9,035 nucleotides of DNA from Burkholderiales bacterium (GTDB taxonomy: Bacteria > Pseudomonadota > Gammaproteobacteria > Burkholderiales > Casimicrobiaceae): positions 1 to 9,035 of the forward strand of contig JAITMH010000092.1 in assembly GCA_031277445.1 (NCBI GenBank), written 5' to 3'. This document shows, one piece after another, positions 1 through 7,355 of the stretch (the first letter of the stretch is position 1; every line of letters begins with the position of its first letter). Position numbers and translations under genes: made by a program. The notes beneath the pieces are model-generated. The model had not been told where the DNA came from. It made no database searches and saw nothing but the letters and a program-made list of their open reading frames with translations.

Positions 1-14
1 TCAGGGTTTAGGAT

Positions 15-1049
15 TCAAATCTGATTCCTGATTCCTGATACCTGACCTCTGCCTCCTGAAATCCATGCCAGCGTTGCCATGCGCTTTTCATCGCGTTGCC
101 GACGGTATGAAAAAAACCGTTGCGCGTCGCTGTACGTGCACCAGCTTCCCCCGCTGATTTTCGAGATTCCCAAGCGCCGTAGCCGAAGCCGCGCCAAGGC
201 ATACAAATCGGCATGCCATTTTCCCACGCATTTTCCAGAGGAGCCGGTGGGTGTGAAACAAGACGCGGTTTCGTCATCACGGGTGGCATCGAACGCGGTA
301 TAAACATCTTCACCAACCTCGAACGCGGCGGGGCCGATGGCAGGCCCCAGCCAGACCATCAATGATTTCGTTGGGGATGACGACATGGCGACCAGACATC
401 GGACGGTGTTTTCCAGTACACCGTCGGCCAAGCCGCGCCAACCGGCATGAGCGATGGCAAGCGCGTGGCTGTTTTCGCAGGCGATGACTATGGGCAGGCA
501 GTCCGCCGTCAGAACGGCGAGCACGACGTCCGGCGTGCAGGTCACAGCGGCGTCGGCGACCGGCGGCGTTTGCCGCATTACGGAAGCGCTGATGCTGTCG
601 TCGATTTTCACTACGTCAATGCCGTGCACCTGCTGCAACCATAAAGGAGGCGTCGGCAGAAAATGATGCAAGGCATGTCCGCACTGCGCGAAGGCGGATT
701 CGAGCGCGGCGCCTTTGGCGTGCGAGGTTGGCGGCCAATGGATTTCGTTAGAGCGGATTTGATTTAAGCGGGAAAAGGACGCGCCATGCTCTGCTCCCCT
801 CTCCCCTTGTGGGAGAGGGGCAGGGGGAGAGGGGTAAAACGTTTGTCGCTCCCCCTCTCCCGCCCCTTCGGGGCACCCTCTCCCGCGAGGGGAGAGGGGA
901 AAAAGTGGCTGCGCTTGAACCGAAAGCGCTTCCGGCATTTTCTTTGATGCGTCCGGTAAAACCCGTGTGGTGGTCAACACACGAACATGGGGCGGCAGTT
1001 CGTGCGCTTCCGGTGTAATGAAGCTATTCTTGAAAATATTTGCTTGCAT
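15..1049 (-). CDS. pgeF: Peptidoglycan editing factor / laccase-domain protein (PgeF, YfiH family) carrying in-frame repeat insertions
   Basis: Cytoplasmic protein of the YfiH/DUF152 family. Relatives have been described as polyphenol oxidases, as purine nucleoside phosphorylases, and in E. coli as a factor that keeps L-Ser out of peptidoglycan stem peptides. The metal-site residues are all visible: H142 in LQQVHG, C184 in TADCLP and H201 in HAGWRG. The family's C-terminal block CTYSDAQRFFSYRRQ is at 304-318. At 344 residues it is about 100 longer than usual. Roughly 38 extra residues (about 49-86) are encoded by a GC-rich palindromic repeat, and the last 14 or so (from about 331) by an ATCAGG repeat beyond the point where E. 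coli YfiH ends (after RMASFIWLI; here RMATLAWI). The usual GGVS...NLG segment after the TTR motif is not recognisable. No clear Shine-Dalgarno precedes the ATG, so the start is less certain than the family call. It lies downstream of the M16 gene on the same strand. Confidence 0.9.
   Translation of the reverse strand: MQANIFKNSFITPEAHELPPHVRVLTTTRVLPDASKKMPEALSVQAQPLFPLSPRGRGCPEGAGEGERQTFYPSPPAPLPQGERGAEHGASFSRLNQIRSNEIHWPPTSHAKGAALESAFAQCGHALHHFLPTPPLWLQQVHGIDVVKIDDSISASVMRQTPPVADAAVTCTPDVVLAVLTADCLPIVIACENSHALAIAHAGWRGLADGVLENTVRCLVAMSSSPTKSLMVWLGPAIGPAAFEVGEDVYTAFDATRDDETASCFTPTGSSGKCVGKWHADLYALARLRLRRLGISKISGGSWCTYSDAQRFFSYRRQRDEKRMATLAWISGGRGQVSGIRNQI
21..59. repeat. Short tandem array (unit close to CTGATTCC / GGAATCAG) at the 3' end of pgeF
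   Basis: Degenerate tandem copies of an 8-base unit (CTGATTCC, ATTCCTGAT, ATACCTGAC, then CCTCCTGA). Read on the minus strand it encodes the terminal residues of PgeF (GQVSGIRNQI), beyond the normal family end. Related arrays occur at 1118-1136 and 8328-8360, so this is a dispersed repeat. Confidence 0.7.
792..905. repeat. GC-rich palindromic repeat block inserted in frame inside pgeF
   Basis: Three hairpins lie in a row. A 10-bp stem pairs 796-805 with 811-820. A 5-bp GCCCC/GGGGC stem pairs 862-866 with 870-874. A 9-bp stem pairs 876-884 with 890-898. The arm 852-860 can also pair with 891-899. The arms are variants of CCCTCTCCC/GGGAGAGGG, a kind of dispersed repeat normally found between genes in many proteobacteria. 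Here the block is read through in the pgeF frame without a stop and adds a Pro/Gly/Glu/Arg-rich stretch at about residues 49-86. The hairpins are seen directly; that the block is a mobile or REP-like unit is inferred. Confidence 0.8.
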
Positions 1050-1117
1050 GATTCAATTCATGATCCGCTGTACACAACAGAGCAAGCCTCCGTCGGCTTC
1101 GCGTGAGTTGGGTTATT

Positions 1118-1136
1118 TCTGATCCCTGATTCCTGA
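1118..1136. repeat. Second copy of the GGAATCAG-type short array
   Basis: On the minus strand this reads TCAGGAATCAGGGATCAGA, the same degenerate 8-base unit as at 21-59 and 8328-8360. It lies in the 135-bp gap between the M16 peptidase gene and pgeF, next to a GC-rich hairpin. Confidence 0.65.
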
Positions 1137-1154
1137 ACCCCATCCCCACCCAAA

Positions 1155-1175
1155 CCCTCCCCTTGAAGGGGAGGG
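1155..1175. repeat. GC-rich inverted repeat downstream of the M16 gene; possible weak terminator
   Basis: Perfect 10-base arms, CCCTCCCCTT (1155-1164) and AAGGGGAGGG (1166-1175), give a stem of about 8 bp with a TTGAA loop. It begins 10 bp beyond the M16 stop codon on the minus strand. In that direction the stem is followed only by TTTGGG, not a real T-run, so any terminator activity would be weak. The form matches a common dispersed intergenic repeat, and it may slow or partly stop transcription into pgeF. Confidence 0.55.
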
Positions 1176-1184
1176 CTTTGAGCT

Positions 1185-3914
1185 TCACTTAAAATCCCCC
1201 GCAACGGAATACACCACGTTCTCCGGAATCAGGTATTTCTTTAACGCGGCGGCAATTTGCTCCGGTGTGACGGCGGCAATTTCGGCATCCAGTTGCGCGG
1301 AATCTTTCCAGGTGCGTTTCAGGTAGAGCTGATAGGCGAGGCTCGACGTTTGTATGGCGTCCTGCGCCCGTGCGATGTGGCGCTCTTGCAGCAGCGATTG
1401 TTTGGCATCGGCAATTTCCTGAGCGGTCAAACCGTTTTGTGCGGTTTGCGTCAGAATGTCGCGGAACGCTTCTTGAACGCGCTCCAGATTCTGCGGCGCG
1501 AAGATCGCGTAGAACACGAAACGGGAGTTGGCGTCGAGCGATGCCGGTTGTAATGCCGAACCGACGCTGTAACTTAATCCTTCTTGTGTGCGAATACGAT
1601 TGGGCAGCCGCGCTTCGGGAGAGCTGCCCAGCGCCTGATTGGCAACGAGCAATGCCGCGAAGTCGGGATTTTGATCGTTGATGGGTACGGCCAGCCGTCC
1701 CATCAGGAAAGCGTTGGCTTTGTCCGGCGTTTCAAAGCGCAAGGTGGTTGGCGCGATGTTCTGGTAAGGATCACCGATGCGCGTATAGGTCGCTTTGCTT
1801 TTCCACTGGCCGAAAAGTTTTTCGCTCAGTGCGCGGATTTCTTCGGCGTCAAAATCGCCGACGACGGCCAGTTCACCGTATTGAGCGCCATAAAAGTCTT
1901 GATGGAATTTTTTCAGATCGGTGATGGTTAGCGCTTTCAGTTGCGTTTCTTCTTCCTCAAATGTCAGGACGTAACGCACGTCGCCTTCCGAAAAGGGTTG
2001 GGTGTAACGGCGCAATGCCCGCGTTGCGATGGCTTGCGGATCGCTCCGGGAAGTTTCCAGCGAGGTCAGTTTTTCGCGTATCCGTTTTTCAAGTTCCTCT
2101 TTGGGAAAAGCGGGGGAACGCAATGCTTCCGCCGCCAACGCGAGAAGTTCGGGCAAATGTTCGCGGGTGGTTTCGCCGCTGACGTTTGTGCTGGCGGCAT
2201 CGCCGCTGATGTCCAACTGCGCTTGCAAACGGTCGATTTCGTCCTCGAACGCCTGACGGTTGCGTTGAGCCGTTCCCATTGACAGCATGTCGGCGGTGAT
2301 CCGACCAGTCGTTGCCAGATTTTTCAGCGATTCGGCGTCGCCCCAGCGCAGGCGCAGGTTGAAACGCACGGCTTCGCCACGGGTTTTCTTGGGCAGCAGG
2401 GCGAGTTTCAGGCCGTTTTCCGGAACGGTGCGTTCTGTACGCGCTTCGAGGTTCTCCGGCGAAGCGTCGAAAGATTCTCCGGCGGCGATGGCTTCGTCGC
2501 CGCGATAGTCACGAACCAGCGCGTCAACGTCGATTCTGGGCGCTCGTTTTGCGCGGTCGGGCGCACTCTCAGGAAGGTATTCGCCGATGGTGACGTTCGA
2601 CGGTTTGATGTAAGCGGTGGCCGCGCGTTGTACGTCGTCGGCAGTGAGTTTGCGCCATTGGTCGCGTTGCAGAAAAAAGAGCCGCCAGTCGCCTTGCGCG
2701 ATGGACTCGGACAGCGCGACGGCGAAGTGTTCGGGATCGCGCAGCAATTCGTTGTAATCTTTCAGCGCACGGGTGCGCACGCGGGCGACTTCCGCTTCCG
2801 TGATCGGTTCCTGGGCGATGGCAAGCAGCGTATCGGTCAGGATTTTTTTAACCGGTGCGATCTCGTCTTGCGGCGACAGCGTTGCCCAGAAAATCAGCAT
2901 GCCGGGGTCGGCCAGCGAAAAATTCCAGGCATCGACGGTGCTGGCTTTTTGGGTGGCGACCAGCGCCTTGTACAAGCGTCCCGACGGCGCCAGCGTCATG
3001 ATTTCGCTGAAGGCTTCAAGCGCAACGCTGTCGGGATCGGGGCCGGATGCTGTGTGATAGAGCGCGGCCAGCACCGGCGCACCACCATGACGCCGCACGG
3101 TGACGGTGCGTTCGCCTTCCTTTGTCGGCTCTTCGGTATAGAGCTTCGGCAGTTCTCGTGTCGGCTTCGGCAATGCGCCGAAGGTTCGGGCAATGGTTGC
3201 CAGCGTTTTTTCGGTATCGAATTTTCCGGCGACGATCAGCACGGCGTTGTCCGGCTGATAATAGCGCTGGTAAAACGCTCGCAATCGCTCGATGTCAACG
3301 TTTTCGATGTCGGATCGGGCGCCGATGGTGATATTGCCGTAATTGTGCCAGTCGAACGCGGTCGATTGCAGCCGTCCCCACAACACAAGGCGCGGGTTGT
3401 TTTCCCAGTTTTCGTATTCGTTGCGGACGACGGTCATTTCGCTGTCGAGGTCTTTTCGTGCGATGAACGCATTAACCATCCGGTCGGCTTCCATGCCGAG
3501 CGCCCAGTCGAGCGCGTCCTGATCGGCGGTGAAGGTTTCGTAATAGTTGGTGCGGTCGAAGTAAGTCGATCCGTTGAAACGCATCCCGCGTTTGCCGAGT
3601 TCCTCGAAAATATTGGCGGTGGTCGGCGTTCCCTTGAACGCCAAATGTTCGAGCAAATGCGCCATGCCGGTTTCGCCGTAGTTCTCGTGACGCGAACCCA
3701 CTTTGTACGTGATGTTGACGGTTGTTGTCGGCTTGCTGTCATCGGGGAAAAGCAATATTTGCAGGCCGTTGTCCAGTGTGTAGGACGCAATGCCTTCGAT
3801 GACGGGGCCGGCAGTAAAACCGGCGCGGGTAGAAGAATCCGGCGAAGCGGCAGACGCGGTGACAAGCATCATGGTCCATCCAAAGAAAAGAAAAGAACGA
3901 AAAACAATCGACAT
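1185..3914 (-). CDS. Secreted M16 family zinc metallopeptidase, two-domain (pitrilysin/insulinase type)
   Basis: A 909-residue periplasmic peptidase. Residues 1-23 form a signal peptide: R6 in the n-region, hydrophobic core FLFFGWTMMLV, and TASAA before the likely cleavage site. The N-terminal M16 domain (about 35-260) carries the inverted zinc motif HLLEH at 86-90 (H86 and H90 ligands, E89 catalytic) and RNEYE at 164-168, where E166 is the likely third ligand. A middle M16_C-like region follows. A second homologous half begins near 490; it lacks HxxEH (the matching stretch reads ATTGRITADMLSMGT), as is usual for the structural half of these enzymes. The length fits single-chain two-domain members. 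The substrate cannot be named; the family degrades peptides and short proteins. The start is supported by GGAG nine bases upstream. It lies 51 bp downstream of uppP on the same strand, so co-transcription is plausible. Confidence 0.93.
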   Translation of the reverse strand: MSIVFRSFLFFGWTMMLVTASAASPDSSTRAGFTAGPVIEGIASYTLDNGLQILLFPDDSKPTTTVNITYKVGSRHENYGETGMAHLLEHLAFKGTPTTANIFEELGKRGMRFNGSTYFDRTNYYETFTADQDALDWALGMEADRMVNAFIARKDLDSEMTVVRNEYENWENNPRLVLWGRLQSTAFDWHNYGNITIGARSDIENVDIERLRAFYQRYYQPDNAVLIVAGKFDTEKTLATIARTFGALPKPTRELPKLYTEEPTKEGERTVTVRRHGGAPVLAALYHTASGPDPDSVALEAFSEIMTLAPSGRLYKALVATQKASTVDAWNFSLADPGMLIFWATLSPQDEIAPVKKILTDTLLAIAQEPITEAEVARVRTRALKDYNELLRDPEHFAVALSESIAQGDWRLFFLQRDQWRKLTADDVQRAATAYIKPSNVTIGEYLPESAPDRAKRAPRIDVDALVRDYRGDEAIAAGESFDASPENLEARTERTVPENGLKLALLPKKTRGEAVRFNLRLRWGDAESLKNLATTGRITADMLSMGTAQRNRQAFEDEIDRLQAQLDISGDAASTNVSGETTREHLPELLALAAEALRSPAFPKEELEKRIREKLTSLETSRSDPQAIATRALRRYTQPFSEGDVRYVLTFEEEETQLKALTITDLKKFHQDFYGAQYGELAVVGDFDAEEIRALSEKLFGQWKSKATYTRIGDPYQNIAPTTLRFETPDKANAFLMGRLAVPINDQNPDFAALLVANQALGSSPEARLPNRIRTQEGLSYSVGSALQPASLDANSRFVFYAIFAPQNLERVQEAFRDILTQTAQNGLTAQEIADAKQSLLQERHIARAQDAIQTSSLAYQLYLKRTWKDSAQLDAEIAAVTPEQIAAALKKYLIPENVVYSVAGDFK

Positions 3915-3965
3915 GAAAAGAAACTCCGAAACGCGATCCTGTGACGAAGCCGCATAGGATAACGC

Positions 3966-4796
3966 TTACCAGGCGATGATGCCGACGCCGCTTGTCACCA
4001 AAATCAACAAACCGAAGCCGATCCGGTACCAGGCGAACGGTACGAAGTCGTTACGGCTGATATAGCGCAACAGCCAACGGACGCAGAAAAAGGACGAGAT
4101 GAACGCGGCGACAAAGCCGACACTTAAAAACGAGGCAAGGTCTCCGGATGAAAGAATCTGGGGGTCTTTGTACAGCGAATAGCAGGTGGCGGCGAGCATG
4201 GTCGGAATCGCCAGAAAAAACGAGAATTCGGTGGCCGCAATTCTTGAAAAACCAAACAGCATGCTGCCGATGATGGTCGCGCCGGAGCGCGATGTCCCCG
4301 GAATCAGGGCAAAGGTTTGGGCAATGCCGACTTTTAGCGCATCCCGCCAGCCGATGTCGTCGAGCGTCTGAATGCGGACGGTTTCGGGACGGTTTTTGTA
4401 GCGCCGCTCGGCCAGCAGGATGATCAAGCCGCCAACAATCAGCGCACACGCGACCGGAATCGGTGCAAACAGGTGGGTCTTCAGAAGCGAAAACAGCAAA
4501 GCGCCCAACGCGATGGAGGGGAGCAGGGCGATGGTGAGATTGAGCGCCAACTTCTGCGAGGCGCGGGCCTGGGGCAGCGTGGCGCACATTTTCCAAAGGC
4601 GTTGGCGGTATTCCCAGCAGACGGCGAGAATGGAGCCTAGCTGAATCACCACAAAGAAGGTTTTGGAACTGTCCTCGGTGTAATCCAGCAGCGAACCGGC
4701 AAGAATCAAATGCCCGGTCGATGAAATCGGCAGGAATTCGGTGACTCCTTGCACGAGGCCGAGGATCAAAGCGATGAAAAAGAGGTCAAGCGTCAT
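3966..4796 (-). CDS. uppP: Undecaprenyl-diphosphatase (UppP/BacA)
   Basis: Integral inner-membrane enzyme that dephosphorylates undecaprenyl diphosphate to undecaprenyl phosphate, recycling the lipid carrier for peptidoglycan and other envelope polymers. Overproduction in other bacteria gives bacitracin resistance. At 276 residues it is the usual length. Signature 1, QGVTEFLPISSTGHL, lies at 16-30: E20 and H29 correspond to the catalytic E21 and H30 of the E. coli enzyme, while Q16 stands where E. coli has E17, an allowed form of the (E/Q)xxxE motif. Signature 2, PGTSRSG, is at 166-172 with R170 as the essential arginine. Several hydrophobic segments span the protein, including about 4-20, 47-62, 86-105, 113-129, 190-205, 221-240 and 256-275. 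No strong Shine-Dalgarno precedes the ATG, but a TATAAT box lies a short distance upstream. It is probably the first gene of the minus-strand group. Confidence 0.96.
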   Translation of the reverse strand: MTLDLFFIALILGLVQGVTEFLPISSTGHLILAGSLLDYTEDSSKTFFVVIQLGSILAVCWEYRQRLWKMCATLPQARASQKLALNLTIALLPSIALGALLFSLLKTHLFAPIPVACALIVGGLIILLAERRYKNRPETVRIQTLDDIGWRDALKVGIAQTFALIPGTSRSGATIIGSMLFGFSRIAATEFSFFLAIPTMLAATCYSLYKDPQILSSGDLASFLSVGFVAAFISSFFCVRWLLRYISRNDFVPFAWYRIGFGLLILVTSGVGIIAW

Positions 4797-4827
4797 GCGG
4801 TGGCGTCGTTTCTTTTTGAAAAAACGG

Positions 4828-4833
4828 ATTATA
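4828..4833 (-). promoter_or_regulatory. Candidate -10 box for uppP
   Basis: Perfect TATAAT on the minus strand, ending 31 bp from the uppP ATG, in an A/T-rich patch. Transcription would start around 4821 and give a leader of about 25 nt. No good TTGACA-like hexamer sits at 16-18 bp spacing, so the promoter is not fully supported. Confidence 0.45.
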
Positions 4834-5249
4834 AGAGGTTTTCAAGGCGTTCTTTGGCGCAGATATTGCGGATGGGCGCAGGCGGCGGACATGACGGGGC
4901 AGCTTGAGCGTGGATTGGCGTCCCCAGAGGCAGCCGAAGCCTTCCCCGGGGTTGCTGATGTCATTGTTCATGCTTGGCAGGCGTCGCGCCTGAGGCAGAA
5001 ATTTGGAACATTTCAGACGATTATGGCATGTGTTGCGGTGCTTGCGAAACGGGTGATTCAGAAAAAACAGGGCTTGGAAATGAGGGAATATGCAACGGTA
5101 TGGGAATTGTAAAAGCCCGGGAAGCAACAAATCCTTTTACAAAGAGTAGCAGTTCGAGTATGTTACGAGGTTAAAGCAGGCAGGATTTGGCTGAGGATGT
5201 GAGGCGGCCTTCCTGTCATCAGAGGGCTATGCCGATAATAAGGCCGATT
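4834..5249. other. Intergenic region between divergent uppP and the sensor kinase gene, no recognised gene
   Basis: About 415 bp without a coding region I can support. Open frames exist on both strands (for example 4891-5112 plus and 4786-5130 minus). They overlap each other, have no convincing ribosome site, match no family I recognise, and the minus one runs into the start of uppP. The visible structure is a 9-bp inverted repeat at 5107-5142. A GATAAT hexamer at 5234-5239, with TTCCTG 18 bp upstream, is a poor promoter candidate for the kinase gene. Confidence 0.5.
5107..5142. repeat. Perfect 9-bp inverted repeat upstream of the kinase operon
   Basis: TTGTAAAAG at 5107-5115 and CTTTTACAA at 5134-5142 are exact reverse complements separated by 18 bases. 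The element ends 117 bp before the kinase ATG. It could be an operator for a dimeric regulator or an RNA stem. No known binding-site class is recognised. Confidence 0.55.
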
Positions 5250-5255
5250 GGAGGG
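5250..5255 (+). promoter_or_regulatory. Ribosome binding site that sets the kinase start
   Basis: GGAGGG lies four bases before the ATG at 5260. It overlaps the alternative TTG at 5248-5250, which rules out that earlier start in practice. Confidence 0.75.
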
Positions 5256-5259
5256 TAAG

Positions 5260-7308
5260 ATGTTTTGGGATCTTTTCCGGAAATATCTCGCAATTTTTAT
5301 CTCAGTGGGAATCTTCCTGGTCAGTAGTATGTTTGTTCTTGGAACTAACATCTACTATTCGCAAAAGATTGCCGAGTCGGCGGTGTCGATTAACCTGTCG
5401 GGCCGCCAGCGAGCGATGTCGCAAAGAATCTCCAAAGCGCTGATGCTGGTGCAGGATAACATGCTGCGCGGCCAGCCGCAGGAAGCGGAACTGAGAGAAC
5501 TGGCATTTGCGGTAAACATTTTCGACACCACCATAAAAGGCTTCCGCGACGGTGACGTGGTGACCGGCGGCGATGGCAACCCGGTCTTCCTGGAGCAGGT
5601 CGAAACCGAAGAAGGGCATCGGATCGTGCGTGACGCCTACGAAATCTGGAACCCGTTCCTGATCAGGTTGCAACCGATGCTGAGAAGCCCGGACTTCAGT
5701 ATTGAGGAATTGGAAGATGCCGTAGCGTACATGCGCGTCAACAACGTGCCGTTGTTCAACTTGATGAACTCCTTGACGTTCGAACTCGAACGGATCGCCG
5801 ATCAGCGGGCGACGATCCTTTACTGGGTTCAGGTCGGTGGTTTGATGGTGGTGTTGCTCAACGTGTTGTACACCGTGTTCATCTCGATTACCGGCTTGAT
5901 GAGAGGCGACCGCGATCTGGACAGGGCGCGTAAGGAAACCGGGGAAATCCTGGGGACGGTGAGAGAAGGTTTGTTCCTGCTCGACCGTGATTACCGGCTG
6001 GGGTCGCAATATTCGAAGTCGCTGAGGAGCGTTTTGCGACGAGACGTCTTCCCGGAAATGCCCTTTCTGCCGGTGTTGGAGGAAATGGTTTCCAGAGATG
6101 CTTACGATAACGCCAGGGATTACATCGAATTGCTGTTTGGCGATCGGGTGAAAGAAGCGCTGGTGACGTCGCTGAACCCGTTGAATCAGGTAGAGGTGAG
6201 CGGCAAGGAAGGCGAGGAGCCGCGCTACCTGAACTTCAACTTCCACCGGGTGCTTGAAGAAGGCAAAATTGCGCACCTTCTGGTGACCGTGCAGGACGTG
6301 ACGGAACTGGTGGAATTGACCGCGCAACTGGATGCGGCAAAAGGACAGTCGCGGGTCGAAGTCGAAGTGCTGCTCAAATTGCTGAACACGGACGCCAGCG
6401 TGTTGCGTCAGTTCCTGGACAACGTTGGCAAAGGGCTGGCTCAAATCAATGAGCGGTTGCGTTCCGAGGACGATAGCGAACAGGCGCGTCTGCACCTGTT
6501 GAACTACATCATGCGGATTGTGCACGGCATCAAAGGCGAGGCCGCAGCACTGAACATCGAAATGTTCGAAGGTTACGCACACGGATTCGAAAGAGAATTG
6601 GTGGCGATGCGCGAAAAAGGCGAAGTGCGCGGCGAGGACATGGTGCGGATTACCGTGTTGCTGGACGGCTTCTACGAGCGGTTGGCGTCGATCACCAATA
6701 TCGCCGAAAAGATGACGGGTTCCGGCGGCGGTGGGGATGCCGACGAGAAATACCTGCAAACGTTTACCGACAGTGTGCATAATCTGGTTTCCCGCATTGC
6801 CGACGACGAGCGGAAAGAAGTGGCTGTGGTATGCGATCTTGGGGATATCGTGCGCTTGCCGCGACGGATTGCCAATGAGTTAAACAGCATTACCATCCAG
6901 TTGCTGCGTAACGCCGTCAAGCATGGCATCGAAATGCCTGGCGAACGCAGGGCGCAGGGCAAACCGGCCGGCGGAGAAATTCACGTCGAGTGCAAAGAGG
7001 TGAGTCGTGATGAATACGAATTCGCCGTTCGTGACGATGGCCGTGGCGTTTCGTCAGCCAAGATACGGAAAGAACTGGTGCAGAAAGGACTGCTCTCGGA
7101 AAAAGATGCGAACGCACTCAGTGTCGATGCGGTGATGTTGTATCTGTTTGAGCCGGGCTTCTCGACGGCCGAGGAAGCCGACCGCGATGCCGGACATGGC
7201 GTCGGGCTCGATGTGGTGGCCGAGAGGATCATGAGGTTGCGTGGTCATCTGACGCTGAACAGCAAAGCGCAGGCGTTCACGGAATTCAAGATACGCTTCT
7301 CGCTTTGA
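5260..7308 (+). CDS. Membrane histidine kinase: PilJ-type sensor, PAS-like, HPt and CheA-like ATPase domains
   Basis: 682 residues. TM1 is at about 10-28. An extracytoplasmic PilJ-N-like region follows, with its signature INLSGRQRAMSQRISKAL at 44-61 (related to the nitrate-sensor P-box type); TM2 is at about 188-211. A PAS-like region (about 228-350, opening GTVREGLFLLDRDY) leads through a helical linker to an HPt-like domain. Its motif IMRIVHGIKGEAAALNI (417-433) makes H422 the predicted phosphorylated histidine. The C-terminal ATPase is CheA-like: N box LLRNAVKHGIE at 548-558, DDGRGV at 592-597, LFEPGFST at 629-636, GHGVGLDVV at 645-653. There is no HisKA H-box and no CheW-like P5 domain; the chain ends just after the ATPase fold, so coupling to a standard receptor array is unlikely. 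An in-frame TTG lies at 5248, but the ATG at 5260 is preferred because GGAGGG (5250-5255) sits four bases upstream. It heads a kinase-receiver-CheX operon; its signal is unknown. Confidence 0.88.
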   Translation: MFWDLFRKYLAIFISVGIFLVSSMFVLGTNIYYSQKIAESAVSINLSGRQRAMSQRISKALMLVQDNMLRGQPQEAELRELAFAVNIFDTTIKGFRDGDVVTGGDGNPVFLEQVETEEGHRIVRDAYEIWNPFLIRLQPMLRSPDFSIEELEDAVAYMRVNNVPLFNLMNSLTFELERIADQRATILYWVQVGGLMVVLLNVLYTVFISITGLMRGDRDLDRARKETGEILGTVREGLFLLDRDYRLGSQYSKSLRSVLRRDVFPEMPFLPVLEEMVSRDAYDNARDYIELLFGDRVKEALVTSLNPLNQVEVSGKEGEEPRYLNFNFHRVLEEGKIAHLLVTVQDVTELVELTAQLDAAKGQSRVEVEVLLKLLNTDASVLRQFLDNVGKGLAQINERLRSEDDSEQARLHLLNYIMRIVHGIKGEAAALNIEMFEGYAHGFERELVAMREKGEVRGEDMVRITVLLDGFYERLASITNIAEKMTGSGGGGDADEKYLQTFTDSVHNLVSRIADDERKEVAVVCDLGDIVRLPRRIANELNSITIQLLRNAVKHGIEMPGERRAQGKPAGGEIHVECKEVSRDEYEFAVRDDGRGVSSAKIRKELVQKGLLSEKDANALSVDAVMLYLFEPGFSTAEEADRDAGHGVGLDVVAERIMRLRGHLTLNSKAQAFTEFKIRFSL

Positions 7309-7309
7309 G

Positions 7310-7330
7310 AACATTTTGAAAGAATGTTTT
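7310..7330 (+). promoter_or_regulatory. A/T-rich hairpin with short T-run after the kinase gene
   Basis: AACATTTT (7310-7317) pairs with AGAATGTT (7321-7328) around a GAA loop, including one G-T wobble. It is followed by two more T residues, making TTTT at 7327-7330. It begins two bases after the kinase stop codon. The low G/C content makes it a weak terminator or attenuator at best; it may instead protect the kinase mRNA 3' end. Confidence 0.4.
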
Positions 7331-7335
7331 AAGCG

Positions 7336-7355
7336 CTCATCCTGAGATGAGTTTT
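7336..7355 (+). promoter_or_regulatory. Second hairpin with T-run before the receiver gene (possible attenuator)
   Basis: CTCATC (7336-7341) pairs with GATGAG (7346-7351) around a CTGA loop and is followed by TTTT (7352-7355), an intrinsic-terminator layout with a short stem. A TTGATA hexamer at 7354-7359 with TAAAGC 16 bp downstream could be a weak internal promoter for the receiver gene. Both suggest the receiver and CheX genes may be expressed at a different level from the kinase. Confidence 0.35.

Noticed and set aside
809..1018. 69-codon plus-strand open frame over the GC-rich repeat
   Set aside because: It is a translation of the palindromic repeat and the antisense of pgeF.
2628..3944. 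438-codon open frame on the plus strand opposite the M16 peptidase gene
   Set aside because: It is antisense to the well-supported peptidase, including its HxxEH region; the translation matches no family. A shadow frame.
4741..5112. 123-codon plus-strand open frame overlapping the uppP start
   Set aside because: It overlaps the 5' end of uppP on the opposite strand and crosses its -10 box. Its N-terminal part is a basic shadow translation, and no family or ribosome site is seen.
4786..5130. 114-codon minus-strand open frame upstream of uppP
   Set aside because: It covers the TATAAT box and the start of uppP, its composition is unlike a folded protein, and no homologue is recognised.
5176..5205. 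Sigma-54 promoter candidate (TTTGGCTGAGGATGTGA) upstream of the kinase
   Set aside because: The GG is present, but the required GC ten bases downstream is GA, so the consensus is not met.
5248..5250. TTG as start codon of the kinase
   Set aside because: The GGAGGG ribosome site overlaps it and is correctly placed only for the ATG at 5260.
5302..6780. 492-codon open frame on the minus strand opposite the kinase gene
   Set aside because: It is antisense to a gene with clear domain motifs along its length, its translation is rich in His/Gln/Arg with no recognisable domain, and it has no ribosome site. It is a codon-bias shadow.
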